From the NCBI RefSeq assembly GCF_050303215.1, contig NZ_JBNLBH010000106.1, positions 62,001 through 126,000 of the forward strand: a stretch of DNA of 64,000 bases. Reading direction: 5' to 3'. A program made the translations under genes and the position numbers. The notes below the pieces were generated by a model that was not told where the DNA came from, did not search any database, and saw only the letters and a list, made by a program, of their open reading frames with translations. Numbering within the stretch: position 1 is the first letter of the stretch; each line of letters opens with the position of its first letter. The stretch is from Haliangium sp050303215. Its GTDB lineage: Bacteria > Myxococcota_A > Polyangia > Haliangiales > Haliangiaceae. Positions 1 to 8,413 of the stretch are shown piece after piece.

Positions 1-2098
1 CGTTGGCGCCGACCTCGTCGTGAGCGACGAAGAAGATGCGCCCGGCGTCGTCGACCAGCGGGTCGGCGTGGTCGCGGGCGGCGTAGGTGAGCCGCTCGAT
101 GGTCACCGGCGCCCCATCGGCGCCCACGGGCTCCTCGACCCGAAACAGGTTGTAGCGGGCGTGCTCGGTCGCGTCCGAGCTGTATACCAGCCCGCCCGGG
201 CCCCAGCTCAGCTCGCGCTCGCCGTACGGGTCGCGGGTGATGCGCGTGAGCGCGGGTTGCCCGGCGGCGTTTCGGTGCGCGATCGCGAGCACGTAGAGGT
301 CGCGCTGACCGCTGAGGTCCAGCCCGACGAAGGCCAGCCGGTCGCCGTCCGGGCTGACCGCGATCGACTCCGCCGCGACCAGTCCGTGCTCGGCCAGGGC
401 GAAGCGCTGGCGCTTGCCCAGGTGCAGATCCACCTGCCAGCGCGGGGATGTGGCCGCGCGATCATCCCCGGCCGCCATGCGCGCCGCCGAGGCCGCGCCA
501 CCCGGCGTCCCCTCCGGTTGCAGCAGGGGCTGGTCGCGCGCCGGCGCCTTCTTGACCGGCAGTTCCCGCGCCCGGTGAGTGTATGACTGCCAGTACACGA
601 CGTCGCGTCCGTCCGACTGGGCGACGAACGCGAGCACGCCGCCGCCGAGGTCGAAGTTGCGCCCGGCCACGGGGTGCAGCGACTCGACGCCGGGGACCCC
701 GTCGCGGGCGACGCGCACGCGCTTGCCCGGGGCGCGGCGATCGATCAGGTACAGCGTGAGCACGCCGGTGTCGGAGGTGACCGCGCGGTACACGAGCAGA
801 TCGCCGCCCTCGGCGGTGGCCAGGGCCTGGACCCGGCCGTCTACTTTGTCCAGGTAGTCGAATGACTCGGGCTGATGGCGGGCCCGCAGCGAGGCCCAGT
901 AGGCCTTGCGCTCGAGCCAGCTCTCGAAGCGGTGTGCGATGCGTTGCGGCGGGTCGCCGGTGAGCGCCTCGAGCAAGGCCGGGAAGTCCTTGACCCGGCG
1001 GGGGTCGCGGTCGCGCGCCACCAGGCGCGGCGAGGCGGCCAAGATGCGCTGCAGGGTGCCCGGGCCGTATACGTCTTCGAGGAAGGCGCAGCGGGCTTGC
1101 CCCAGCTTGTAGGTCCAGACCACGTTGTAGCGCTCTTCGAAAAAGTTGCGCAGGACGTAGCCGTGGTCGAGGTCGGGGTTGAGCACGACGTCGCGGATCA
1201 TGATCTCGGCTCGGGGGTCGAGGCCGCGCAGGGAGTAGAACTCGGCCATGCCCTCGATGAACCACAGCGGCAGCCGCTGCAGGGGATCGCCGTCCGCCTT
1301 CATGGCCTTGGCGGCCACGCGGGCCTTGTGGATGGTGAACTGGTGGGTCATCTCGTGGGTCGAGATCTCGGCGAACTGGCGCGGATCGCCGAAGTAGGGC
1401 AGCGCCAGCTCGAGGCTGGTGGTGCTGGTGACGCCCAGGACGCCCTCTTGGATGGGGAACAGATTGGTCTGCAGAAACTCGTGGTAGGTGTTGTAGAGGA
1501 AGTAAGGCAGGGTCCGCTCGGGCACGATCTCGAAAGCCTCGCTCAGGTATAGATAAGACTCGGCGATGGACGCCGCCGCGCGCTCGGCCACGGCCCGCTC
1601 GCGCTCGTAGAAGTAGAGCCTGACCCCGCCGCTCTTGGGGCCCGGGCGGGCGCCGCGGGCGTCGTGAGCGTCGGTCGATGCGCCCTGATCGCGGCCCGGC
1701 AGCGACCACTCCGCCGGCTGCGCGGGTGGACTCGGACGAGTGGACGATTCACTGACTCCGGGCTCGGAGGCCGACGGGGAGGGGTCACGCCGACTCAGGA
1801 TCGCGGCCGCGCGGGCCCGCTCCCACATCCACGCCGGGGTGTCGACGGCGCCGAGTGAGAGCGGCAGCGCGTCGGCGTGCTGGCGCGGACCGGTGCGCCA
1901 GGACGGCTCCCCGGCGGCGTCCGCGCCTCGCCAGATATCGACGTAGCGCCACTCGAAGCTGTCGTAGTGGACATGGCTCGCGCTCGGGCGGCGCGGATAC
2001 ACCAGCACCTGCGCCGCCGCCGTCGTGATCGCGCCGGTCACGACCACGGCGACGGACGCGAGCGCTGCCCATCGTCGAGGATCCAGTGAGAGCGTCAT
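1..2098 (-). CDS. Secreted gluzincin-type metallopeptidase with C-terminal TolB-like propeller (partial)
   Basis: The frame is open from an ATG at 2098 to the left edge, so the C-terminus is missing. Residues 1-33 form a signal peptide (hydrophobic stretch ending TTAAAQ). A zinc-binding HEMTH motif lies at about residues 248-252 (bases 1343-1357), followed some 35 residues later by IEGMAEFYS, whose Glu suits the third ligand of Peptidase-MA-like gluzincins. The downstream part carries repeats such as VSPDGDRLAFVG, typical of TolB/WD40-like beta-propellers. This architecture, a surface peptidase plus propeller, is common in myxobacteria. The substrate is unknown. It is divergent from the DUF2267 gene, with 127 bp between them. 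No published gene name is recognised. Confidence 0.8.
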   Translation of the reverse strand, partial: MTLSLDPRRWAALASVAVVVTGAITTAAAQVLVYPRRPSASHVHYDSFEWRYVDIWRGADAAGEPSWRTGPRQHADALPLSLGAVDTPAWMWERARAAAILSRRDPSPSASEPGVSESSTRPSPPAQPAEWSLPGRDQGASTDAHDARGARPGPKSGGVRLYFYERERAVAERAAASIAESYLYLSEAFEIVPERTLPYFLYNTYHEFLQTNLFPIQEGVLGVTSTTSLELALPYFGDPRQFAEISTHEMTHQFTIHKARVAAKAMKADGDPLQRLPLWFIEGMAEFYSLRGLDPRAEIMIRDVVLNPDLDHGYVLRNFFEERYNVVWTYKLGQARCAFLEDVYGPGTLQRILAASPRLVARDRDPRRVKDFPALLEALTGDPPQRIAHRFESWLERKAYWASLRARHQPESFDYLDKVDGRVQALATAEGGDLLVYRAVTSDTGVLTLYLIDRRAPGKRVRVARDGVPGVESLHPVAGRNFDLGGGVLAFVAQSDGRDVVYWQSYTHRARELPVKKAPARDQPLLQPEGTPGGAASAARMAAGDDRAATSPRWQVDLHLGKRQRFALAEHGLVAAESIAVSPDGDRLAFVGLDLSGQRDLYVLAIAHRNAAGQPALTRITRDPYGERELSWGPGGLVYSSDATEHARYNLFRVEEPVGADGAPVTIERLTYAARDHADPLVDDAGRIFFVAHDEVGAN

Positions 2099-2225
2099 GC
2101 GGCACCTCGGGACCACCCGTTGGCGGTCGTGGGCCAGCAAATGCACGGCTCATACCAAGTGTCTCGAAGTCGGCCGGTGCGGTATCGGCATGGAAAATGC
2201 TGTGAACGAGTCACGGAGGTGACTC

Positions 2226-2645
2226 ATGACTTGGCTCGACAAGGACATACAGAAGGTCGACCAGTGGCTCGGCGAGTTCGAGGCGGAGGTGCCGTGCAGC
2301 GACCGGCGCAAGGCCTACCACGCGTTTGGTGCCGGGCTCCACGCGCTGCGCGATCGGCTCACGATCGAGGAGGCCGCCGACCTCGGCGCGCAGCTCCCGA
2401 CCATCCTGCGCGGGCTGTACTACGAGGGCTGGCACCCGCACGGCAAGCCGCTCAAAGTGCGCTCGCGGAGCGAGTACTTGGAACTGGTGCGCGACTACCT
2501 GGGCCAGGACTGGACGCTCGACGAGGAGCTCGTGGCGCGGGCGACGTTTCGGCTCCTGAACCGCCACGTCTCCGGCGGCGAGCTCGAGGATGTCCAGCAC
2601 ATCCTCCCCAAGGCCATCGTGGACCTCTGGGATCGTGCGTCATGA
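2226..2645 (+). CDS. DUF2267 family protein
   Basis: A 139-residue cytoplasmic all-helical protein. The sequence matches DUF2267, with two similar helical halves, the LPTILRGLYYEGWHP segment and a C-terminal RATFRLLNRHVSGGE segment resembling those seen when the domain is named for inhibition of the A-subunit family. A strong Shine-Dalgarno (ggaggtgac) sits just before the ATG. It heads a run of same-strand genes (DksA-like, Pcm, amine oxidase) with gaps of about 30-125 bp, which suggests loose stress-related clustering. The family's molecular role is not established, so none is claimed here. Confidence 0.8.
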   Translation: MTWLDKDIQKVDQWLGEFEAEVPCSDRRKAYHAFGAGLHALRDRLTIEEAADLGAQLPTILRGLYYEGWHPHGKPLKVRSRSEYLELVRDYLGQDWTLDEELVARATFRLLNRHVSGGELEDVQHILPKAIVDLWDRAS

Positions 2646-2769
2646 CCAGACCCGGCCGAATGCGTACGAATTGCGCGCGGGCCGGCACGAGACGAAAGTC
2701 CTGCACTCGATCGAGCGCTCACGAGCGTGTTCAGGCTGGCGCGGCGAATGCAGCAGCTTCAGAGTCATC

Positions 2770-3114
2770 ATGAACACCGTAGACCGAGAGCAAACCCGAC
2801 ATGCCCTGGAGACGAGGCGTCAGGCCCTGCTGAGCCGGTGGAAAGAGGCACTCGCGCAGGAGAACGAGCTGCTCTCCGAGCGTGAGCCCGACTGGGAAGA
2901 CCTATCTGCCTTGCAGCGCGACGCCCGCATGCTCGACCGCATCGCCGACAGCGAGGCACGCGCCCTGGGCGAGATCACTGCCGCCCTCCAGCGGCTCGAG
3001 GAGGGCCGTTACGGCATCTGTGAGGAGTGCGGCGTGGCCATCTCGCCCCGCCGCCTCGAAGTCAGGCCCGAGACCGAGCTGTGCACCGAGTGCGCGTCGG
3101 CCAGGCCGGGCTGA
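2770..3114 (+). CDS. DksA/TraR-type C4 zinc finger protein
   Basis: A 114-residue protein with an N-terminal helical/coiled-coil part (residues 5-75) and a C-terminal zinc finger built from CEEC and CTEC, separated by about 20 residues, as in TraR/DksA/YbiI-type proteins that bind the RNA polymerase secondary channel. The frame extends upstream to 2590, but those codons overlap the DUF2267 gene and look non-coding, so the ATG at 2770 is preferred. It is shorter than E. coli DksA (151 aa). The conserved acidic coiled-coil tip of DksA is not obvious, so the exact transcriptional role is uncertain. Confidence 0.82.
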   Translation: MNTVDREQTRHALETRRQALLSRWKEALAQENELLSEREPDWEDLSALQRDARMLDRIADSEARALGEITAALQRLEEGRYGICEECGVAISPRRLEVRPETELCTECASARPG

Positions 3115-3142
3115 TGCGGGTGCGGCGAGCCGAGAGGCAGTC

Positions 3143-3817
3143 ATGAGCGACGTGGCCGAACAGCGCTACCACGAGCTGCGTCGGGGCATGGTCGAGCGCC
3201 AGCTCCGCGGCCGCGGTATCACCGACGAGCGGGTGCTCGCGGCCATGGGCACGGTCCCTCGTCACCTGTTCGTGCCGCCTCACCTGCGGGCGGCCGCGTA
3301 TGCCGACTCCCCGCTCGAAATCGGCCACGACCAGACCATCTCCCAGCCGCTCATGGTTGCGATCATGCTGGAGGCGCTCGAGCTGAGAGGTCCTGAGCGC
3401 GTGCTCGAGGTCGGCTGTGGCAGCGGCTACCAGGCCGCGCTGCTGGCGAAGCTCGCGGCCGAGGTCTACGCGGTCGAGATCATCCCCGAGCTCGCGCGCG
3501 GCGCCGAGCGCGCTCTGGCCTTGGCCGACATCGCCGGGGTCGAGGTGATCGTCGGCGACGGCGGCCTGGGGTGGCCGGCCGCAGCCCCCTACGACGCCAT
3601 CGTGGTGGCCGCGGCGGCGCCCGAGGTGCCCGCGCCCCTGGTCGATCAGCTCGGTGACGGTGGCCGCCTGGTGCTGCCGGTAGGGAACGGGGTCTTGCAG
3701 ACCCTGCTCAGGATCCGCAAGCGCGGCCGCGCCACTCATAGTGAGAATCTGGGCGGATGCGCGTTCGTCCCCCTCACCGGGGCGCGCGGGGTTCACGGCC
3801 GGCGCGGGTTTTGGTAG
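3143..3817 (+). CDS. pcm: Protein-L-isoaspartate O-methyltransferase
   Basis: A 224-residue SAM-dependent methyltransferase that would repair isoaspartyl damage in proteins. The Pcm signature is complete: the N-terminal RGMVERQLRGRGI segment, DSPLEIGHDQTISQP, the SAM loop VLEVGCGSGYQAALLA and DAIVVAAAAPEVP. The start is the ATG at 3143, since upstream in-frame codons overlap the zinc-finger gene. It lies 28 bp after the DksA-like gene and is probably co-transcribed. The length is normal for the family, and the C-terminal LTGARG loop is present. Confidence 0.93.
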   Translation: MSDVAEQRYHELRRGMVERQLRGRGITDERVLAAMGTVPRHLFVPPHLRAAAYADSPLEIGHDQTISQPLMVAIMLEALELRGPERVLEVGCGSGYQAALLAKLAAEVYAVEIIPELARGAERALALADIAGVEVIVGDGGLGWPAAAPYDAIVVAAAAPEVPAPLVDQLGDGGRLVLPVGNGVLQTLLRIRKRGRATHSENLGGCAFVPLTGARGVHGRRGFW

Positions 3818-3862
3818 CGCACGACGGTGCCGGCGGCGCGCTTCGATGGTACTCCTGTCACG

Positions 3863-5275
3863 ATGACGGACAACCGGACGGAGGGCCGACCCAAGGCGGC
3901 CCCGGACGAGGTCGACGTCGCGGTGGTGGGCGCGGGTCTGTCGGGCCTGGTCGCCGGCCATCGCCTGGTCGTGGCCGGGGCCTCGGTGTGTGTGCTCGAG
4001 GCCCGAGCCCGGGTCGGTGGGCGGACGTTGTCGGTGCCGCTGGGCGCGGGGGTGGCCGATCTGGGCGGGCTCTGGATCTCGCCCACGCAGACCCATGTGC
4101 GCGACTTGGCCGAGGAGCTCGGCGCGACCATGGTCCCTCAGGCGCGCGCGGGCGCCGCGGTCGTGGCCGACGAACCGGGCCCGGGTCGGCTGATGCGGCT
4201 GGCCGGTCACCTCGAGCTGGCCTGGCGCTTGCGCACCATCGAGCGGCTCAGCGCGCGCGTGGCCGCAGTCGGTGTCGAGGCGGTTCCGGAGCGGTGGCGG
4301 GCGGCGAGCATGGGCGACTGGCTGACCCAGGTGCGGTCCCGCGCTGCGCGGGCTCAGCTCGACCTCCTCGTTCGCCTGCACTTCGCGGCCGAGCCCGGTG
4401 AGCTGTCGCTGCCGTTCGCGCTGCGCGGCCTCGCGGCCAGTGGCGGTTTGACTGGGTCGGCGGCCGCGGCCGGACCCGAGCTGTGCATCGTCGGCGGCGC
4501 CCAGACTCTGGCCCAGACCCTGGCTGCCTCCCTCGGCGAGCGGGTGCTCGTGAACCGGCCGGTGCGGCGTATCGATCAGAGCGCCCAGCGCGCCGGCCAG
4601 AGCGCCCAGCGCGCCGGCGCGGTGTCGTTGCTGGCCGACGCCGGCGCGGGGCGCGGCTGCTGCGAAGTGCGGGCCCGGTTCGCGATCCTGGCCGTGCCGC
4701 CGCCGCTGACCGCGCAGATCGAGATTTTTCCGCCCCTGCCCGAGGCCTGCCGTGACCTCCACCGGAGCATGCGCATGGCACCTGTGATCAAGCACGCCTT
4801 TGCCTACGAGCGCGGGTTTTGGCACGAGCGTGGCCTGTCTGGTGAGGCCTACGATCTCGGTGGCCCCGTGAGCGCAGTCGTGGACCACAGCGCGGTCGCG
4901 GGGGTGCCGGCGCTGCTGGCCTTCGTGGTCGGCGACGCGGCTCGGCTCATGTCGGATCTCGACCCATCGTCCCAGCGCGATATCGTGGCCGGGGCGTTGG
5001 CCGAGCTGCTCGGGCCTGAGGCCGGCGCGCCCAGCGCTCACGCCAGCCATGACTGGCTGCGCGATCCCTGGAGCGCCGGGTGCGTGGGCGTCCTGCCGCC
5101 GAGCCCTCCGGCGCGCCATGCTCACGCGCCGGTCGCGCCGGTTGGGCGCCTACACTTCGCCGGCAGCGAGCGCGCGCGGCTGTGGCCGAGTTATATGGAC
5201 GGCGCGGTCGAGGCCGGTGAGCGCGCCGCTGGCGAGGTGTTGGCGCGCTTGTCCGGTGGCGACAACCGATCATGA
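3863..5275 (+). CDS. Flavin-containing amine oxidase (NAD(P)/FAD-dependent)
   Basis: About 470 residues of the monoamine-oxidase/FAD amino-oxidase family. The N-terminus has the Rossmann dinucleotide motif VVGAGLSGL, followed by the GGR of EARARVGGR. The C-terminus has the FAD-binding LHFAGSERARLWPSYMDGA segment seen in MAO-like enzymes. An alternative GTG start at 3827 would add 12 residues. A perfect 21-bp tandem duplication (4577-4618) inserts a repeated QSAQRAG heptad in the middle of the protein, probably in a surface loop. The substrate amine is unknown. It ends 6 bp beyond the stop of a convergent gene and so overlaps it tail to tail. Confidence 0.85.
   Translation: MTDNRTEGRPKAAPDEVDVAVVGAGLSGLVAGHRLVVAGASVCVLEARARVGGRTLSVPLGAGVADLGGLWISPTQTHVRDLAEELGATMVPQARAGAAVVADEPGPGRLMRLAGHLELAWRLRTIERLSARVAAVGVEAVPERWRAASMGDWLTQVRSRAARAQLDLLVRLHFAAEPGELSLPFALRGLAASGGLTGSAAAAGPELCIVGGAQTLAQTLAASLGERVLVNRPVRRIDQSAQRAGQSAQRAGAVSLLADAGAGRGCCEVRARFAILAVPPPLTAQIEIFPPLPEACRDLHRSMRMAPVIKHAFAYERGFWHERGLSGEAYDLGGPVSAVVDHSAVAGVPALLAFVVGDAARLMSDLDPSSQRDIVAGALAELLGPEAGAPSAHASHDWLRDPWSAGCVGVLPPSPPARHAHAPVAPVGRLHFAGSERARLWPSYMDGAVEAGERAAGEVLARLSGGDNRS
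4577..4618 (+). repeat. Perfect 21-bp tandem duplication inside the amine oxidase gene
   Basis: Two identical 21-bp units abut each other in frame and encode QSAQRAG twice. A unit length divisible by three preserves the reading frame, as expected of a recent slippage duplication. Confidence 0.9.
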
Positions 5276-5668
5276 TGACGGACAGTCGTCTAGTATCGCG
5301 TCGACCACCTTCGAGAGCTCTGGGCAATCCGGGCGCGTCGGCGCCTCCCAGAAGTCGTCGTCGGCGGCCCGGGGGCAGCAAGACACGATGTCTGCGCGCG
5401 GGACCCGTCGCCGGCAGGGCACGTTGGCCAAGATCTGCCACAGCTCGATGCCACGTTCAGTGACCCGTAGGCGCCCGATGTGGACTCGGCCGTGACGAGT
5501 GGCGAGCAGCACCTCGTCGCCGTCGAAGCGATAGAGGTGATCGGGAGTGAGAGGGCGGTGGCCGCGCAGCACCGCCGGGCCCGCGGTGAGCGCGTCGACC
5601 GTCGAGCTGTAGACACCGGCCACACCGAGGGAGTAGATATCGTAATGCACATCGGCTCTGTCAACCAT
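5270..5668 (-). CDS. Tandem-paralogue family of unknown function, copy 1
   Basis: A 132-residue predicted soluble protein that I do not recognise. It shares three blocks with the next two genes: an N-terminal YDIYSLGVAGVYSS block, a central VLLATRHGRVHIGRLRV block and a C-terminal block with VPC followed about ten residues later by SCC. The central block alternates like a small beta-barrel strand pair with a G-R-[VI]-x-[IV]-G-R-L core. The start is the ATG at 5668, where similarity to the paralogues begins. Two Cys positions are shared by the family. Its tail overlaps the convergent amine oxidase by 6 bp. The mutual similarity of the three copies, together with divergence at most positions, argues for real genes under selection. 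Confidence 0.7.
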   Translation of the reverse strand: MVDRADVHYDIYSLGVAGVYSSTVDALTAGPAVLRGHRPLTPDHLYRFDGDEVLLATRHGRVHIGRLRVTERGIELWQILANVPCRRRVPRADIVSCCPRAADDDFWEAPTRPDCPELSKVVDAILDDCPSS

Positions 5669-5867
5669 GCACACTCGGTGTGCACTGAGTGGGGTAGCGT
5701 ACCATGGCCGCCGAGGTAGCAGATGAGGTGCGCGCGGGTAGCATCCGGGTATGGCGCGCGTCCCATGTTGGCGCGACCGTGGCTTCGGCACGGGGGCCGA
5801 GACCAAGCGCAGGGATTGAGCGCTGTGATTAGGCCCTGCGATCGAGCCCTGCGAGCCGCAGCCGCGA

Positions 5868-6266
5868 TCAGGAGTTGCAGGCGACGTGGGTGGCTTCGAG
5901 CATGATCCAGTTACCGACCCGGCGCCGTATCGAGGGCTGCGTGGGCTCATCCCACTCGTCCCCGCTGTTGTCGTAGACGTAGCAGGAGACCACGTCGGCG
6001 TAATCGAAGCGGTGGCAGCAGGGGATGCCCTGAACGAGCTGGTGTAGCGTCACATGGTCGGTACCGAGCCGCAAGCGTCCGATGCGGACCCGACCGTATC
6101 GAATCGAGAGCACCACATCGCAACCATTGGCGCGCCGGAGGTGCTCCCGCGCGACCGGACGGCGCGACCCCCCTCCCTCACGTCGACTCGCCAGCGACTC
6201 AGCCGCCGAGCGATAGACGCCGGCGATGCCGAGCAGGCAGATGTCGCGCATCACATCGCCGAGCAT
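5868..6266 (-). CDS. Tandem-paralogue family of unknown function, copy 2
   Basis: A 132-residue paralogue of the flanking genes, of unrecognised function. The shared blocks are RDICLLGIAGVYRSA, then VVLSIRYGRVRIGRLRL, then LHQLVQGIPC and VVSCY. An upstream in-frame ATG at 6302 is possible, but the ATG at 6266 places the N-terminus level with the other copies. The C-terminal 35 residues differ between copies. Upstream DNA shares a short GGGTAGCGT-like string (plus-strand reading, near 6322) with the region upstream of copy 1 (near 5692), which suggests duplicated promoters. No signal peptide or membrane segment is seen. Confidence 0.7.
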   Translation of the reverse strand: MLGDVMRDICLLGIAGVYRSAAESLASRREGGGSRRPVAREHLRRANGCDVVLSIRYGRVRIGRLRLGTDHVTLHQLVQGIPCCHRFDYADVVSCYVYDNSGDEWDEPTQPSIRRRVGNWIMLEATHVACNS

Positions 6267-6342
6267 GAAGCCATGCTGCCGTAGCCGGCACACACCGACC
6301 ATGTCTGTCAGGGTAAGGTTTGGGTAGCGTCGGGGTACGCGA

Positions 6343-6690
6343 TCACGGCAGTGTGATCTCGTCCGCGGTGCTGTCGTCGCTCCAGCCGGTCGTATAACAG
6401 GCGGAGATTTCATCGATTCGAAGCGTGCGACGGCACGGGATGCCATGAACGAGTTGGGACAGCTCGACGCACCTACCCTTGAGGTCAAGGCGTCCCACTC
6501 TGACCCGACCGTCTCGGGTGGTGAGCACCACCTCGCGACCGGCGGATCGTCGCAATGCCTCGACGTCGACCGCGGCCGTGGACGCGAGCATGGGGTCGAG
6601 CCGATCTGACATCATCCGAGCCGCGGAGCGATAGATCCCCCCGATCCCCAGGAGGCAGACATCTCGGCGTATGTGGGTGCATTCGCTCAT
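6343..6690 (-). CDS. Tandem-paralogue family of unknown function, copy 3
   Basis: A 115-residue paralogue, shortest at the C-terminus. The shared blocks are RDVCLLGIGGIYRSA, VVLTTRDGRVRVGRLDL, LSQLVHGIPC and ISACY. The start is the ATG at 6690. It lies 76 bp upstream of copy 2 in the direction of transcription, so the copies may be partly co-transcribed. The function is unknown. No catalytic motif stands out, and the glycine/arginine-rich central strand pair is the most conserved part, which fits a binding fold better than an enzyme (inference). Confidence 0.7.
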   Translation of the reverse strand: MSECTHIRRDVCLLGIGGIYRSAARMMSDRLDPMLASTAAVDVEALRRSAGREVVLTTRDGRVRVGRLDLKGRCVELSQLVHGIPCRRTLRIDEISACYTTGWSDDSTADEITLP

Positions 6691-7640
6691 GGGGACAAGG
6701 TGTGTCTCGCTTCGGGTATCCAACCATGTCTGCCCAGGTATGCATGGGGTAACCCTCGAACTCGTTGCGAGCCGGCACGCGGTCAGATGTGCGCCAGGAG
6801 AAACCCTCGCGGTTATCGACAGTTGTAAGTTTCTTGCGACTTTTCGGCGGTAGCACCTCACTTCGTCACTGTCCTATGCCGCGTCTGGCGTCCCCAGTAC
6901 CTCCGCGAGGCCACCGATCCCGCTGCCCTGTCACGCGTGCGGTCGCGCGCGTCACCTGTGCACGGGGGGTCGGGGATGGACGTCGGCAAGGACGTGAGGC
7001 ACATCGGCGTCGCGGGTCCGATACGGTCGGTCCGCGCTCTATGCAGGTGGTGAGGTCCGTCTCCGAGTAGAGCGCTGTTACATAGGACGCACCCGGGGAT
7101 GGGCGTGGGACGCTCCCCCGAATGACTCGAGCAACTGTGCTCGAGTCGATTGGGATATCGTATAGATCCCTTGCTGATGTGCAGTACGTCATGAGCGAGA
7201 ATCGATCGCATGGGATGCCGTGCGTCTGACGAGATCAGGTAATCTGCCGACGTCTGTCGCAGAATGAGAAATCATATGCTCGCGCGCTGGTGCGTGCGGA
7301 CCGGTTGCGCGTGCCGGTCGGTGAGCGGCCATGATGGCGCGGGCCTTGGCGGTTGGTCTCGAGCGTGCACGGCGGTCGTGAGCGAGGCTGGATTCGTCCA
7401 TTCGTACCGGCCAAATATGGACGAATACGGCCACATACAGGCCGATATGCGCCTCATGGCTGATTCTGGTCAACACAGCGACGACGCCGTCAACGGCCGT
7501 GGACTGGCGTCGATGTCCTACCTTCGACGCCATCGTCGACAGCGGTACCCCCGACTACGTGAGCGCTGGTGTCGGTGGCTTGGATAACATCGGTAACCGA
7601 CCGGGTTAATTGGTATTATCTGGATAATGAGATTTCTTCC
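6691..7640. other. Long intergenic stretch without a convincing gene
   Basis: About 950 bp upstream of the paralogue cluster. Short open frames exist on both strands, but none has plausible composition, a ribosome binding site or resemblance to a known family. GC content seems lower than in the neighbouring genes. It may hold decayed copies of the neighbouring family, but I could not align any. The right end becomes AT-rich and leads into the promoter of the next gene. Confidence 0.5.
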
Positions 7641-7648
7641 TATTTTTG

Positions 7649-7676
7649 TTGACGGGTGTGTGAATGCCGCGATAAG
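7649..7676 (+). promoter_or_regulatory. Sigma-70-like promoter of the small lipoprotein gene
   Basis: A TTGACG hexamer at 7649-7654 is followed after 16 bp by GATAAG at 7671-7676, in a locally AT-rich stretch. Transcription would start near 7683 and leave a leader of about 65 nt. Confidence 0.5.
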
Positions 7677-7692
7677 AGGTTTTCGTAGTTTT

Positions 7693-7707
7693 GGGAACTA
7701 GGTTCCC
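7693..7707 (+). promoter_or_regulatory. Perfect 6-3-6 inverted repeat in the leader of the small lipoprotein gene
   Basis: GGGAAC, spacer TAG, GTTCCC lies just downstream of the predicted transcription start. It could be a repressor operator or a small mRNA hairpin. Either reading is inference. Confidence 0.45.
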
Positions 7708-7747
7708 TGACTAGGAGAACCCACATCGATTTCGGAGGACACTGTAT

Positions 7748-8215
7748 ATGAAGAACACCGTCAGCCTTCTCGCCCTCGCCCTCGTCACCCTCGCCCTCGT
7801 CGCTTGCGAAATTCCCAGCAAGGCCACCGGCGGCGGCAGCATCGACGGCTACGCCGGCAGCGCGAGCTTTGGTTTCAACGCCGATAGCTGCGACGGCGAC
7901 GTCAAGGGTCGGTTCCAGTACAACGACCACGACGCGGACGTGAAGTTCAACGGTGACGTGGACGGCGCCGGCGAGTGTGACATCTTGGGCTGCGGCACCT
8001 TCTGCCTGGGCGGCGAGACCCGCATCGGCGGCACCTACGAGTCGACCAACCCCTTCGCCCCCGGCTCCGGCACCTTCGAGGCCTGCGTGCTCGACATCGG
8101 CGAGGGCTCCGGTCTGCACGGCAACGCCTTCCTGTACGTGTTCAGCGGCCCCTACGCCGGCTACGCCACCGAGGGCCTGGTGTCGGGCAACGTGCAGGAG
8201 CACGGCTGCAACTGA
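7748..8215 (+). CDS. Small secreted lipoprotein, possibly with a post-COAP-like beta domain
   Basis: A 155-residue protein with a type II signal peptide (lipobox LVAC, Cys20), a good ribosome binding site (cggagga) and an ATG at 7748. The mature part is Gly/Asp-rich with five further Cys residues. The stretch TGGGSIDGYAGSASFGFNA followed by a KGRFQYNDHD segment resembles small extracellular beta-sandwich domains of the post-COAP-1 type; this is a weak resemblance only. Promoter, leader palindrome and a strong terminator make it a stand-alone and probably well-expressed transcription unit. The function is unknown. Confidence 0.8.
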   Translation: MKNTVSLLALALVTLALVACEIPSKATGGGSIDGYAGSASFGFNADSCDGDVKGRFQYNDHDADVKFNGDVDGAGECDILGCGTFCLGGETRIGGTYESTNPFAPGSGTFEACVLDIGEGSGLHGNAFLYVFSGPYAGYATEGLVSGNVQEHGCN

Positions 8216-8234
8216 GCCGACCATGGTCTGAATT

Positions 8235-8288
8235 GGGGCCGTAGGAGCGCGTCGGCCCCAGAAAGCGCCGCCCCACGGGCGGCGTTTT
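8235..8288 (+). terminator. Rho-independent terminator after the small lipoprotein gene
   Basis: A 7-bp hairpin (8235-8259, GGGGCCG/CGGCCCC) is followed by a perfect 8-bp stem (CGCCGCCC at 8266-8273, loop CAC, GGGCGGCG at 8277-8284) and TTTT, with a second TTTT a few bases on. Confidence 0.85.
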
Positions 8289-8413
8289 CGCCTTTTCGGG
8301 CGTGAACGATCACCGGCTCGTCGACACCGCGACCACGCCGACGGGATTGCCGCTGCCCGCGCCGTTCGAGCCCTGAGCGGTCGCCACCGGCCCACCGGCG
8401 AACCGGTGCAGGG

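Noticed and set aside
3062..5125. 687-codon minus-strand open frame over pcm and the amine oxidase
   Set aside because: Shadow of two well-supported plus-strand genes.
6858..7211. Two overlapping minus-strand frames of 108 and 117 codons upstream of the paralogue cluster
   Set aside because: No shared block with the paralogues, no ribosome binding site and irregular composition.
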